Positions 51,633 to 59,978 of a stretch of 64,000 nt of DNA are shown piece by piece. The stretch lies in NCBI GenBank assembly GCA_029553375.1, contig JAKPCH010000095.1, forward strand, positions 49,491-113,490, read 5' to 3'. The translations under genes were made by a program, and so were the position numbers. Below the pieces are notes generated by a model. The model did no database searches. It saw nothing but the letters and a program-made list of their open reading frames with translations, and had not been told where the DNA came from. The stretch's first letter is position 1. Each line of letters starts with the position of its first letter. This DNA is from Deltaproteobacteria bacterium. Lineage in GTDB: Bacteria; Desulfobacterota; Syntrophia; Syntrophales; UBA8958.

Positions 51633-51640
51633 TTAATGCC

Positions 51641-51778
51641 GGCGGGTGGTTTTATTCCCTCCTTTCCACCCGCCGCCCCCCTTTGACTGCGGGCCTGAAA
51701 GGGAGAGACGGACAAAGCCCTTTCAGTTTTATATAGGCGGATGGTTTCGGTTCCCTCCTTTCCCATCCGCCTTTTTTT
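51641..51778 (+). ncRNA. Candidate sRNA or 3' UTR module with three hairpins, two homologous with C-rich loops
   Basis: GGCGGGTGG-[TTTTATTCCCTCCTTT]-CCACCCGCC; CTGAAAGGG-N14-CCCTTTCAG; GGCGGATGG-[TTTCGGTTCCCTCCTTTC]-CCATCCGCC-TTTTTTT. Confidence 0.45.
51736..51778 (+). terminator. Rho-independent terminator (third hairpin plus T7)
   Basis: GGCGGATGG/CCATCCGCC followed by TTTTTTT. Confidence 0.8.
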
Positions 51779-52871
51779 ATACGTTGAACCTGAACAGGGC
51801 GATGTCCCCGTCCTTGATCTCGTAATCCTTCCCCTCGGACCGTATCAGGCCTTTTTCCTTGGCCTGTGCCATTCCCCCCGCCGCCATGAATTCGTCGAAA
51901 TGGATGATCTCGGCCCTGATGAAACCCCTCTCCATGTCGCTGTGGATCTTTCCCGCCGCCTGGGGGGCCCGGGTGCCCCGGGGGATGGTCCAGGCCCGCA
52001 GTTCCGGCCCGACGGTGGTGTAGAAGGTGATGAGGTCCAAGAGGGAATAACCTTCCCGGATGAGTTTGACGAGCCCCGACTCCTCCAGACCCAGGTCTTC
52101 CAGGAAGGCCTGGCGTTCCTCCGGGTCGAGTTCGGCCATCTCCGCCTCCAGGTCGCCGCAGATGACCACCATGCCTGCCCCGTCCCGTGCGGCGACTTGA
52201 CGGACCTTTTCGATGTAGGTCCCTCCCCCCCTTAGTTCTTTCTCGCTCACGTTGGCGACGTACAGGACCTTTTTGGCCGTCAGGAGATGGAGGTCCTTGA
52301 GGGCCTCCCCGGCCTCTCCGCCGAGGGACAGGGTGTAGGCCGGCAAACCCCGGCCGAGGGCGTCTTTCAGGGCGGCGTAGACCTCGAGGCTCTTGGCGGC
52401 GGCCCGGTCGCCGGCCTTGGCGGCCTTCTCCGTCTTCGCGATCCGCCTCTCCAGGGTCTCCAGGTCCGCCAGGAGGAGCTCCGTCTTGACGATCTCGATA
52501 TCCCGGGCCGGGTCGATGGTCCCGTCCATGTGGACCACGTCTGGATTGTCGAAGCAGCGCACGATATGGACCACCGCGTCCACCTCGCGGATGTGCCCGA
52601 GAAACTTGTTCCCCAGGCCTTCGCCGCGGCTCGCCCCCTTGACGAGGCCGGCGATGTCGAGGAATTCCATGACCGTCGGTGTGACCCGCTGGGGCTTGAC
52701 CCTTTGGGCGATGAGTTCCAGGCGCCTGTCGGGGACGGCCACGACGCCCACGTTCGGTTCGATGGTGCAGAAGGGATAGTTGGCGACGGCCGCGCCCGCC
52801 GCCGTCAGGGCGTTGAAGATGGTGGATTTACCCACGTTGGGGAGACCGATGATACCGCAGCGGAAGCCCAT
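51777..52871 (-). CDS. ychF: Redox-regulated/ribosome-associated ATPase YchF
   Basis: MGFRCGIIGLPNVGKSTIFNALT, NYPFCTIEPNVGVV, TGS C-terminal ending DGDIALFRFNV. Confidence 0.97.
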   Translation of the reverse strand: MGFRCGIIGLPNVGKSTIFNALTAAGAAVANYPFCTIEPNVGVVAVPDRRLELIAQRVKPQRVTPTVMEFLDIAGLVKGASRGEGLGNKFLGHIREVDAVVHIVRCFDNPDVVHMDGTIDPARDIEIVKTELLLADLETLERRIAKTEKAAKAGDRAAAKSLEVYAALKDALGRGLPAYTLSLGGEAGEALKDLHLLTAKKVLYVANVSEKELRGGGTYIEKVRQVAARDGAGMVVICGDLEAEMAELDPEERQAFLEDLGLEESGLVKLIREGYSLLDLITFYTTVGPELRAWTIPRGTRAPQAAGKIHSDMERGFIRAEIIHFDEFMAAGGMAQAKEKGLIRSEGKDYEIKDGDIALFRFNV

Positions 52872-52941
52872 GGACGACCTTCCTTTCCGGCTGTTCCGTG
52901 AAGGGGAGGGTAGTTTTTTCCCCCCGCCCTGTCAAGGAAAC

Positions 52942-52970
52942 AAAAAAGGGCGCCCCCCAGGGGGCGCCCC
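52942..52970 (-). terminator. Rho-independent terminator after hppA
   Basis: GGGCGCCCCC/GGGGGCGCCC stem followed by TTTTTT on the minus strand. Confidence 0.88.
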
Positions 52971-53004
52971 GTTGTTCATGGTTTCTTGCTCAGGTTCCTT
53001 TTGA

Positions 53005-55449
53005 TCAGCCCAGCTTCTCCGTCGAGATGCGCATGGCGTAGAAGGAGCGGTAGACGAAGATCAGGGCGATGACCAAGAAGGTAACGGCAAGACCGAGCTT
53101 CAGACCGAGGTTCGTCATGGTCACGGCGATCTCGACGGCGAGGAGGCCGAAGAGGGTCGTGAACTTGATGACGGGGTTCATGGAGACGGATGACGTATCC
53201 TTGAAGGGGTCGCCGACGGTGTCGCCCACGACGGTCGCCTCATGGAGGGGCGTGTTCTTCTGCCTCAGGTCGACCTCGACGATCTTCTTGCCGTTATCCC
53301 AGCAGCCGCCGGCGTTCGCCATGAAGATGGCCTGGAAGAGGCCGAAGAAGGCGATGCCGATCAGGTAGCCGATGAAGAAGTAGGGGTTGAAGAAGGCCAG
53401 ACCCAGGGCCATGAAGAAGATGACGATGAAGATGTTGATCATCCCCTTCTGGGCGTAGACCGTGCAGATCCGGACGACTTCCTTGCTGTCCTCGATGGAG
53501 GCCTGGGCCTTGTCGAGGTTGATGTTTTCCTTGATGTAGACCACCGCCCGGTAGGCGCCGGTGACGACGGCCTGGGTGGAGGCGCCGGTGAACCAGTAGA
53601 TGACGCAGCCGCCCATGATGAGACCGAGGATGATCTCCGGCTGGACGAGGCTCAGCTTGGCGATGACCTGGCCGAACACCTTCTCCAGGAGGATGATGAT
53701 GCCGAAGACCATGGTCGTGGCGCCGACGACGGCCGTACCGATGAGCACCGGCTTGGCCGTGGCCTTGAAGGTGTTGCCCGCGCCGTCACCCGACTCGAGG
53801 TAGTGCTTGGAAAGCTCGAAATCGGGCTGGACGCCGAAGTGCTTCTGGACCACCTCGGCGGCGTCGGGGCGGGATTCGATCATGGAGAGCTCGTAGATGG
53901 ACTGGGCGTTGTCGGAGACGGGGCCAAAGCTGTCGACGGCGATCGTCACGGGACCCATGCCGAGGAAACCGAAGGCCACCAGACCGAAGGCGAAGACGGG
54001 GGCGGCGAACTTGTAGGCCGGGGGCATGATGTCCATGACCGAGGGGCTCTGGGAGACCAGGTAGGCGATGAGCATCAGCACCAAAATGACGAGGCCCTCC
54101 CAGAAGGCCGAGAAGTTACCGGCGACGAAGCCCGAGAGGATGTTCAGAGAAGGACCGCCCTGACGGGAGGCGTTGACGACCTCCTCACAGTGACGGGAGC
54201 TGGTGCTGGTGAAGATCTTGGTGAACTCCGGGATCAGGGCGCCGGCGATGGTGCCGCAGCTGATGATGATGGCCAGGGCCAGCCAGAGGGAGATCCCCCC
54301 CACATGGGGCACGTCGGCCAAAAGGACATAGCTGGCCGCGAAGGTCACGGCTATGGAAACGAGGGAGGTGATCCACACCAGGTTGGTCAGGACGTGCTCG
54401 AAGTTGAATTCCGACTTGCCGGCGAAGAGCGAGCGGCTCAGGGAGTCGTTGACGAAATAGGAGACGAGAGAGGTGAGGATCATGAGGATACGCATGGCGA
54501 AGATCCAGACGATGAGTTTGCCTCCCATGAGGGGGTTGTCGGCGAGGGCCAGGGCCAAAAAGGCGATGAGGGCCACGCCGGTGACGCCGTAGGTCTCGAA
54601 GCCGTCCGCCGTGGGGCCGACGCTGTCACCCGCGTTGTCGCCCGTGCAGTCGGCGATGACGCCCGGGTTCTTGGGGTCGTCCTCGGGGAGGTGGAAGATG
54701 ATCTTCATGAGGTCCGAACCGATGTCGGCGATCTTGGTGAAGATACCACCGCAGATACGGAGGGCGCTGGCGCCGAGGGACTCACCGATGGCGAAACCGA
54801 TGAAGCAGGGACCGGAGAGCTCCTTGGGGATGTAGGCCAGGATGAGGATCATGAAGAAGAGCTCGATGCTGACCAGAAGCAGACCGACGCTCATGCCGGA
54901 CCTAAGACAGATGTTGATGATGCTCAGGGGGTCGCCGCTGAGGGAGGCGAAGGCCGCCCGGGAGTTGGCCACGGTGTTGATCCTGATACCGAACCAGGCG
55001 ACACCGTAGGAACCGAGGATCCCCAGGATGGAGCAGACGAGGATCACCATGATCTCCCCCATGGGCATGTGGGACAGACCGCCGAAGTAGTAGACGATAC
55101 AGATGGCGATCAGGATCCACAGGGCCGTGAGGAACTTACCCTGCTGGATGACGTAGGTCTTGCAGGTCTCCCAGATGGTCTGAGAGACGTCGAGCATGGC
55201 CTGGTGGGCCGGCAGGTTCCTCGTCTGGGTGTACTGCATCCAACCGAAGATCATGCCGATAGCGCAGATGACGAGGCCCAGATTCAGGATCAGCATCCCG
55301 CTCAGGGCTCCGCCCATGAAGCTGACCTGGCTGAGGTCGGGCAATTTAATGTCCGCCTCACCGGCAAGGGCCGCCGTCGCCGACAGCAACAGCGTCAGCG
55401 CGAGGGCGGCGCATACGGAAAAAACTCTACCTTTACCTTTGAACATCAT
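53005..55449 (-). CDS. hppA: Membrane-bound H+-translocating pyrophosphatase
   Basis: Polytopic; DCTGDNAGDSVGPTADGFETYG, GGCWDNGKKIVE, VVGDTVGDPFKDTSSVSMNPVIK; GNTFKATAK Lys signature. Confidence 0.95.
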   Translation of the reverse strand: MMFKGKGRVFSVCAALALTLLLSATAALAGEADIKLPDLSQVSFMGGALSGMLILNLGLVICAIGMIFGWMQYTQTRNLPAHQAMLDVSQTIWETCKTYVIQQGKFLTALWILIAICIVYYFGGLSHMPMGEIMVILVCSILGILGSYGVAWFGIRINTVANSRAAFASLSGDPLSIINICLRSGMSVGLLLVSIELFFMILILAYIPKELSGPCFIGFAIGESLGASALRICGGIFTKIADIGSDLMKIIFHLPEDDPKNPGVIADCTGDNAGDSVGPTADGFETYGVTGVALIAFLALALADNPLMGGKLIVWIFAMRILMILTSLVSYFVNDSLSRSLFAGKSEFNFEHVLTNLVWITSLVSIAVTFAASYVLLADVPHVGGISLWLALAIIISCGTIAGALIPEFTKIFTSTSSRHCEEVVNASRQGGPSLNILSGFVAGNFSAFWEGLVILVLMLIAYLVSQSPSVMDIMPPAYKFAAPVFAFGLVAFGFLGMGPVTIAVDSFGPVSDNAQSIYELSMIESRPDAAEVVQKHFGVQPDFELSKHYLESGDGAGNTFKATAKPVLIGTAVVGATTMVFGIIILLEKVFGQVIAKLSLVQPEIILGLIMGGCVIYWFTGASTQAVVTGAYRAVVYIKENINLDKAQASIEDSKEVVRICTVYAQKGMINIFIVIFFMALGLAFFNPYFFIGYLIGIAFFGLFQAIFMANAGGCWDNGKKIVEVDLRQKNTPLHEATVVGDTVGDPFKDTSSVSMNPVIKFTTLFGLLAVEIAVTMTNLGLKLGLAVTFLVIALIFVYRSFYAMRISTEKLG

Positions 55450-56042
55450 TAAACCTCCTCTTCGAAATTACTGACGTCCTTTCTGTGATATCTGTTCATA
55501 GCCGCCTGGATTCCGTGGGTGATCATGAACGACGCCGCCTCGACGGCTGTGGTAACAACCTCGGGCAGGCGCTGTATCTCTTCCGGCGAGAAGGGGCTCA
55601 GGACGTACGAATCGACCATCGTCTTCACAGGGGGTCTGCCGATGCCCAGGCGCACCCGCCGGAAACCCTGTTGACCGAGACGCTCCATGATCGACTGCAG
55701 TCCCTTGTGCCCCCCATGACCCCCCCCTGCCTTCAGCCGCACGGCGGTGAAGGGCAGATCGAGATCATCATGGACGACTATCAAATCATCCGGGGACGGT
55801 ATCTTAAAATATTCAAAGAGCCCCGAGACGGCCTGGCCGCTCAGGTTCATGAAGGTCTGGGGTTCGGCGACGATGACTTTCTCGTCCCCGATCCTCCCCT
55901 TCCCGTAGAGGGAGGAGAATCCCTTCGTCCTCAGGTCTATGTCGAATTCCTCCGCCAGCCTCTCCACGACGAGAAAGCCGATGTTGTGACGGGTGAATCG
56001 ATATTGCCCGCCGGGATTCCCCAGTCCCACGATCAGTTTCAA
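55449..56042 (-). CDS. pth: Peptidyl-tRNA hydrolase
   Basis: LIVGLGNPGGQYRFTRHNIGFLVV, VVHDDLDLPF, GGHGGHKGLQSI. Confidence 0.96.
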   Translation of the reverse strand: MKLIVGLGNPGGQYRFTRHNIGFLVVERLAEEFDIDLRTKGFSSLYGKGRIGDEKVIVAEPQTFMNLSGQAVSGLFEYFKIPSPDDLIVVHDDLDLPFTAVRLKAGGGHGGHKGLQSIMERLGQQGFRRVRLGIGRPPVKTMVDSYVLSPFSPEEIQRLPEVVTTAVEAASFMITHGIQAAMNRYHRKDVSNFEEEV

Positions 56043-56084
56043 AGATCACCTCGGGCCGTTTGCCGTCGAGGGATGTTGCGTTGC

Positions 56085-56699
56085 CTATCGACGGCCGGCG
56101 GCGGCCTCTGCCTCCTCCATGGCCTTCATGGAGGCCCTGGTCGCGGCGATGTACACGAGGACCGTGTCCTCGCCGTCCATGACCGTCACCCCCTCCATCG
56201 CCGGAAGATCCTTGACCTTCAGGGCATCGCCGACGTTCAGGCCGGAGATGTCCGCCTCGATATGCTCGGGCATGGCGGAGGGCAGGCAGGAGACGCGCAG
56301 GGTGCGTTTCATGAGCTGCAGCTCGCCGCCGATGGCCACGCCGGGCGAGGTGCCCGTGGTTTGAATCGGGATGTCCACGGTGATCTTCGAGGCCATGTCG
56401 ATCTCGTAGAAGTCGGCGTGGATCAGGCTTCCCTTCAGGGGATGGAGGGCGAAGTCCTTGACGAGGATGAGTTTTTCGACCACTTTGCCATCTTCTTCGA
56501 CCCGGAGGTTCACGAACTTCTTCTCACCCCCCCGGGAAAGGATCTTCGTCAATTCTTTCGCGTTTACCGACAACGTCATGGGTTCCGTCTTGGGTCCATA
56601 GAGGACGGCCGGGACCATCCCTTTCAGGCGCAGGCGCCGACAGGGCCCCTTTCCCGTAGAGTTGCGGGTAAACGCCTTCAACTGTTCCGCTTCCATCAA
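56085..56699 (-). CDS. rplY: 50S ribosomal protein L25/CTC
   Basis: TRNSTGKGPCRRLRLKGMVPAVLYG; adjacent to pth and prs. Confidence 0.92.
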   Translation of the reverse strand: MMEAEQLKAFTRNSTGKGPCRRLRLKGMVPAVLYGPKTEPMTLSVNAKELTKILSRGGEKKFVNLRVEEDGKVVEKLILVKDFALHPLKGSLIHADFYEIDMASKITVDIPIQTTGTSPGVAIGGELQLMKRTLRVSCLPSAMPEHIEADISGLNVGDALKVKDLPAMEGVTVMDGEDTVLVYIAATRASMKAMEEAEAAAGRR

Positions 56700-56705
56700 A
56701 ACCTC

Positions 56706-57647
56706 CTAAATGAAGAGTGAGCTCACCGAGTCGTCGTAGTAGATGCGCCGGACCGCCTCGCTCAAGAGGGAGGAGACGGAGAGCACCTTGATGAGGTTAC
56801 AGGCCTTGGCACGCTCGTGAAGGGGGATCGTGTCCGTCACGATCACCTCCTTGATGTCCGATGCCTCCAAACGGTCGATGGCCGGCCCGGAGAGGACGGG
56901 GTGGGTGCAACAGACGGAGACGCCCAGGGCGCCCGCCTCCTTGAGGGCGTCGGCGGCCTGGACGACCGTCCCCGCCGTGTCGATCATGTCGTCGAGGATG
57001 ATGACGGTCTTTCCCTTCACGTCCCCGATGATGTTCATGACCTGGGCCTCGTTGGGACCCTCCCGCCGCTTGTCGATGATGGCCAGGCTGGCCCCGAGGC
57101 GGGTGGCGAAGGCCCTCGCCCGGACCACGCCCCCCGTGTCGGGGGAGACGATGACGGTGTTGTCGCTGTAGTGCTTCTTGATGTAGTCCAAGAGGACGGG
57201 GGTGGCGAAGAGGTTGTCCACGGGGATATTGAAGAAACCCTGGATCTGGCCGGCGTGGAGATCCATGGACAGGACGCGGTTGGCGCCGGCCGTCGTGATG
57301 AGGTCCGCCACCAGTTTCGCCGAGATGGGTGCCCTCGGCGCCACCTTGCGGTCCTGGCGGGCGTAGCCGTAATAGGGCATGACGGCGGTGATGCGGTAGG
57401 CCGAGGCCCTCTTCATGGCGTCGATCATGATGAGGAGTTCCATGAGGGTCACGTTCACGGGCGGGCAGGTGGACTGGATGATGAAGACATCCATCCCGCG
57501 GACGTTCTCGTTGATCTCCACCCGTGTCTCGCCGTCGCTGAAGGTGCTGACGTTGGCCTTCCCCAGGGGGACCCCCAACTTCTCACAGATCTTGAGGGCG
57601 AGGTCGCGGTTGGCGTTTCCCGAGAAGATTCTTATCTTTTCCAGCAT
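56706..57647 (-). CDS. prs: Ribose-phosphate pyrophosphokinase
   Basis: [46 protein letters not shown]. Confidence 0.96.
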   Translation of the reverse strand: MLEKIRIFSGNANRDLALKICEKLGVPLGKANVSTFSDGETRVEINENVRGMDVFIIQSTCPPVNVTLMELLIMIDAMKRASAYRITAVMPYYGYARQDRKVAPRAPISAKLVADLITTAGANRVLSMDLHAGQIQGFFNIPVDNLFATPVLLDYIKKHYSDNTVIVSPDTGGVVRARAFATRLGASLAIIDKRREGPNEAQVMNIIGDVKGKTVIILDDMIDTAGTVVQAADALKEAGALGVSVCCTHPVLSGPAIDRLEASDIKEVIVTDTIPLHERAKACNLIKVLSVSSLLSEAVRRIYYDDSVSSLFI

Positions 57648-57681
57648 CGATCGACACCCGCTGGGACGTTTTCTAATGTAG

Positions 57682-57756
57682 TGGCTGGGGCGGGAGGATT
57701 CGAACCTCCGCGTGCAAGATCCAAAATCTTGTGTCTTACCGCTTGACGACGCCCCA
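57682..57756 (-). tRNA. tRNA-Gln(TTG), CCA encoded
   Basis: Reverse complement TGGGGCGTCGTCAAGCGGTAAGACACAAGATTTTGGATCTTGCACGCGGAGGTTCGAATCCTCCCGCCCCAGCCA. Confidence 0.95.
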
Positions 57757-57807
57757 ATCCCGTATCCGCACCGCAGGACTCTCACCCGTGTGGCGTGGGA
57801 CGTTGGA

Positions 57808-58653
57808 TCAGCGCCCCTCCGTGTAGGAGCTCACCCTGAACACGTCCCAGGGATAACGCCCCCCGAGAGACCTCTCGGCCTCGATCGCCGCCTCCTCGTC
57901 CGCGAAGAGGCCGAAGACCGTCGGCCCGCTGCCGGACATCAGGGCGCCGAGGGCGCCGTGATGGAGAAGGACGTCCTTTATCTCCCCGATGACGGGGTGC
58001 AAGCGGATAGACACCGCTTCCAGGTCGTTGTGGAGCCCCGCGGCCACATCCTGGACCGTCGAAAATCGAGGGATGCTATAATGGATCGGTACGTTTGTCA
58101 ACGCTAAATTAAGGCCTTTGTAAACGAGGGGGGTGGGTAGTTCGAAACGGGGATTGACCAATAAAAAGGAAAGTTTGGGTAGGTCCGACAGGGGTTCGAG
58201 GCGATCGCCGATCCCGAAGGCCCAGGCCGTCCCCCGGCCGATGAAGAAGGGGACGTCGGCCCCCAGTTGGGCCCCCATTTTCATCAACCTAGCTTGGGGC
58301 AGGCGGTTTCCCGTCATTTCGTTAACGGCCAGGAGGGTCGTCGCCGCGTCGGAGCTCCCGCCGCCGAGGCCGGCGGCGGTGGGGATCTTCTTGACGAGGG
58401 TGATATGGAGGCCGAAGGGGGGGTCGAGGAGGTCCAGGATCTTCTTCGCCGCGCGGAAGACGAGGTTGCCCTCGTCCTCGGGGAGGCCGGAGCCGGGGCA
58501 TCTCAGGGAGACGCCCCGGCTGGTCTTCTCGAAGATCAGCTCGTCGCAGAGACTCACGCGGTGCATGAGGGTGGCCAGGTCGTGGTAGCCGTCCTCCCTC
58601 CGGCGCAGGACCTTGAGGTGGAGGTTGACCTTGGCCGGGGCAAGGCGTCTCAT
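57808..58653 (-). CDS. ispE: 4-diphosphocytidyl-2-C-methyl-D-erythritol kinase
   Basis: [55 protein letters not shown]. Confidence 0.95.
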   Translation of the reverse strand: MRRLAPAKVNLHLKVLRRREDGYHDLATLMHRVSLCDELIFEKTSRGVSLRCPGSGLPEDEGNLVFRAAKKILDLLDPPFGLHITLVKKIPTAAGLGGGSSDAATTLLAVNEMTGNRLPQARLMKMGAQLGADVPFFIGRGTAWAFGIGDRLEPLSDLPKLSFLLVNPRFELPTPLVYKGLNLALTNVPIHYSIPRFSTVQDVAAGLHNDLEAVSIRLHPVIGEIKDVLLHHGALGALMSGSGPTVFGLFADEEAAIEAERSLGGRYPWDVFRVSSYTEGR

Positions 58654-58654
58654 C

Positions 58655-59062
58655 TCATGACGATTCCTTCACGTAGCGCATCCGGAGCTCGAAAAGGATG
58701 CCGTCGATGAGGGACTTTTCGTCGGCGTCGAGGTTCCCCTCGGTCTTGGACCTCAGCATGGCGATGGTGTCGATGGCATGTTTGGCCGCGGCCAGGTTCT
58801 TCTTGGTCTGCCCGGAGGCGGGGTCGGGGAAGTCGCCGAAGTGGAACATGGCCGTCGTGCTGAGGGACAGGATGAAGTTGGCGAAGTTGACCTCGGGGTA
58901 GAAGTAGTCCTCCGAGGCCTCTTCCCGTGGTCCCGTTTCCCTCTTCGGTTCCTCTTTGGGCCTTTCCTGTTCCCGGGGCGCCTCCTGGGTCTCCCGGGTC
59001 TCACCCTTTTCGTCGAAGATGCGGCGGTCCCGAACGACGAATCCTTTCTTTTCCTCCTCCAT
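58655..59062 (-). CDS. DUF1844 domain protein
   Basis: VNFANFILSLSTTAMFHFGDFPDPASGQTKKNLAAAKHAIDTIAML pattern. Confidence 0.85.
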   Translation of the reverse strand: MEEEKKGFVVRDRRIFDEKGETRETQEAPREQERPKEEPKRETGPREEASEDYFYPEVNFANFILSLSTTAMFHFGDFPDPASGQTKKNLAAAKHAIDTIAMLRSKTEGNLDADEKSLIDGILFELRMRYVKESS

Positions 59063-59097
59063 GGTCGGCCTCCTTCAGGTCCTCGGGGTCCCGTGCC

Positions 59098-59949
59098 TCA
59101 ATAGACGGGTCTCATGGCCCGCAGACGGGCGATCCGTTCCTCGATGGGGGGGTGGGTGCTGAAGAGGTTCATCAGGGATCTTCCCGTCAGGGGATTGACG
59201 ATGAACATGTGGGCCGTGGACGGGTTCGCGTCCATGGGGACCACCTGGGACGCCCGGGACAGCTTCTCCAGGGCCCCCGCCAGGCCGTAGGGCTTGCCGG
59301 AGATACGGGCCCCGCCCTCGTCGGCCATGTATTCCCGGGAACGGGAGATGGCCATCTGGATGATCGTGGCGGCGATGGGGGCGAGGACGGCCATCAGGAT
59401 CAGGCCGATGATATTCCCCCCGCCTTCGTCGTCGTCCCGGCTCACCCCCCCGAAGACGGCGGCCCACTGGGCCATGTTGGCCAGCATGACGACGGCGCCG
59501 GCGAGGGTGGCGGCGATGGAGCCGATGAGGATGTCCCTGTTCTTGATGTGGGTGAGCTCATGGGCGAGGACGCCCTCGAGCTCGTCCCGGTCCAGGATGC
59601 GGAGGATGCCCTCCGTCACGGCCACCACGGCGTGCTTCTCGTCTCTCCCCGTGGCGAAGGCGTTGGGCGTGTCCTGGGGGATGATGTAGACCCGGGGCAT
59701 GGGCAGGCCCGCCCGCGCCGCCAGGTCGGCCACCATCCGGTAGAGTTCCGGGGCCTCGTCGGGCGTCACCTCCTGGGCGCTGTACATGCTCAGGACGATG
59801 CGGTCGGAGAACCAGTAGGCCCCGAAGTTCATGATCAGGGCAAGGACGAAGGCGACCACCACCCCACCCTTGCCGCCGACGAGACCGCCGATCAGCATGA
59901 GGAGGCCCGTCAGGGCCCCGAGCAGCAGAGCGGTACGGAACGTGTTCAT
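59098..59949 (-). CDS. htpX: Zinc metalloprotease HtpX
   Basis: [37 protein letters not shown]. Confidence 0.95.
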   Translation of the reverse strand: MNTFRTALLLGALTGLLMLIGGLVGGKGGVVVAFVLALIMNFGAYWFSDRIVLSMYSAQEVTPDEAPELYRMVADLAARAGLPMPRVYIIPQDTPNAFATGRDEKHAVVAVTEGILRILDRDELEGVLAHELTHIKNRDILIGSIAATLAGAVVMLANMAQWAAVFGGVSRDDDEGGGNIIGLILMAVLAPIAATIIQMAISRSREYMADEGGARISGKPYGLAGALEKLSRASQVVPMDANPSTAHMFIVNPLTGRSLMNLFSTHPPIEERIARLRAMRPVY

Positions 59950-59978
59950 ATACTCCTCCTTTTTGTTTCTCTACACTT

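Noticed and set aside
53242-55452. 736-aa plus-strand ORF antisense to hppA
   Set aside because: Asp/Glu/Gly/Val-rich shadow ORF typical of high-GC antisense frames; hppA is clearly the real gene.
57648-57785. Long N-terminal extension of the prs ORF
   Set aside because: The extension is translated from tRNA-Gln; the family start is M at 57647.
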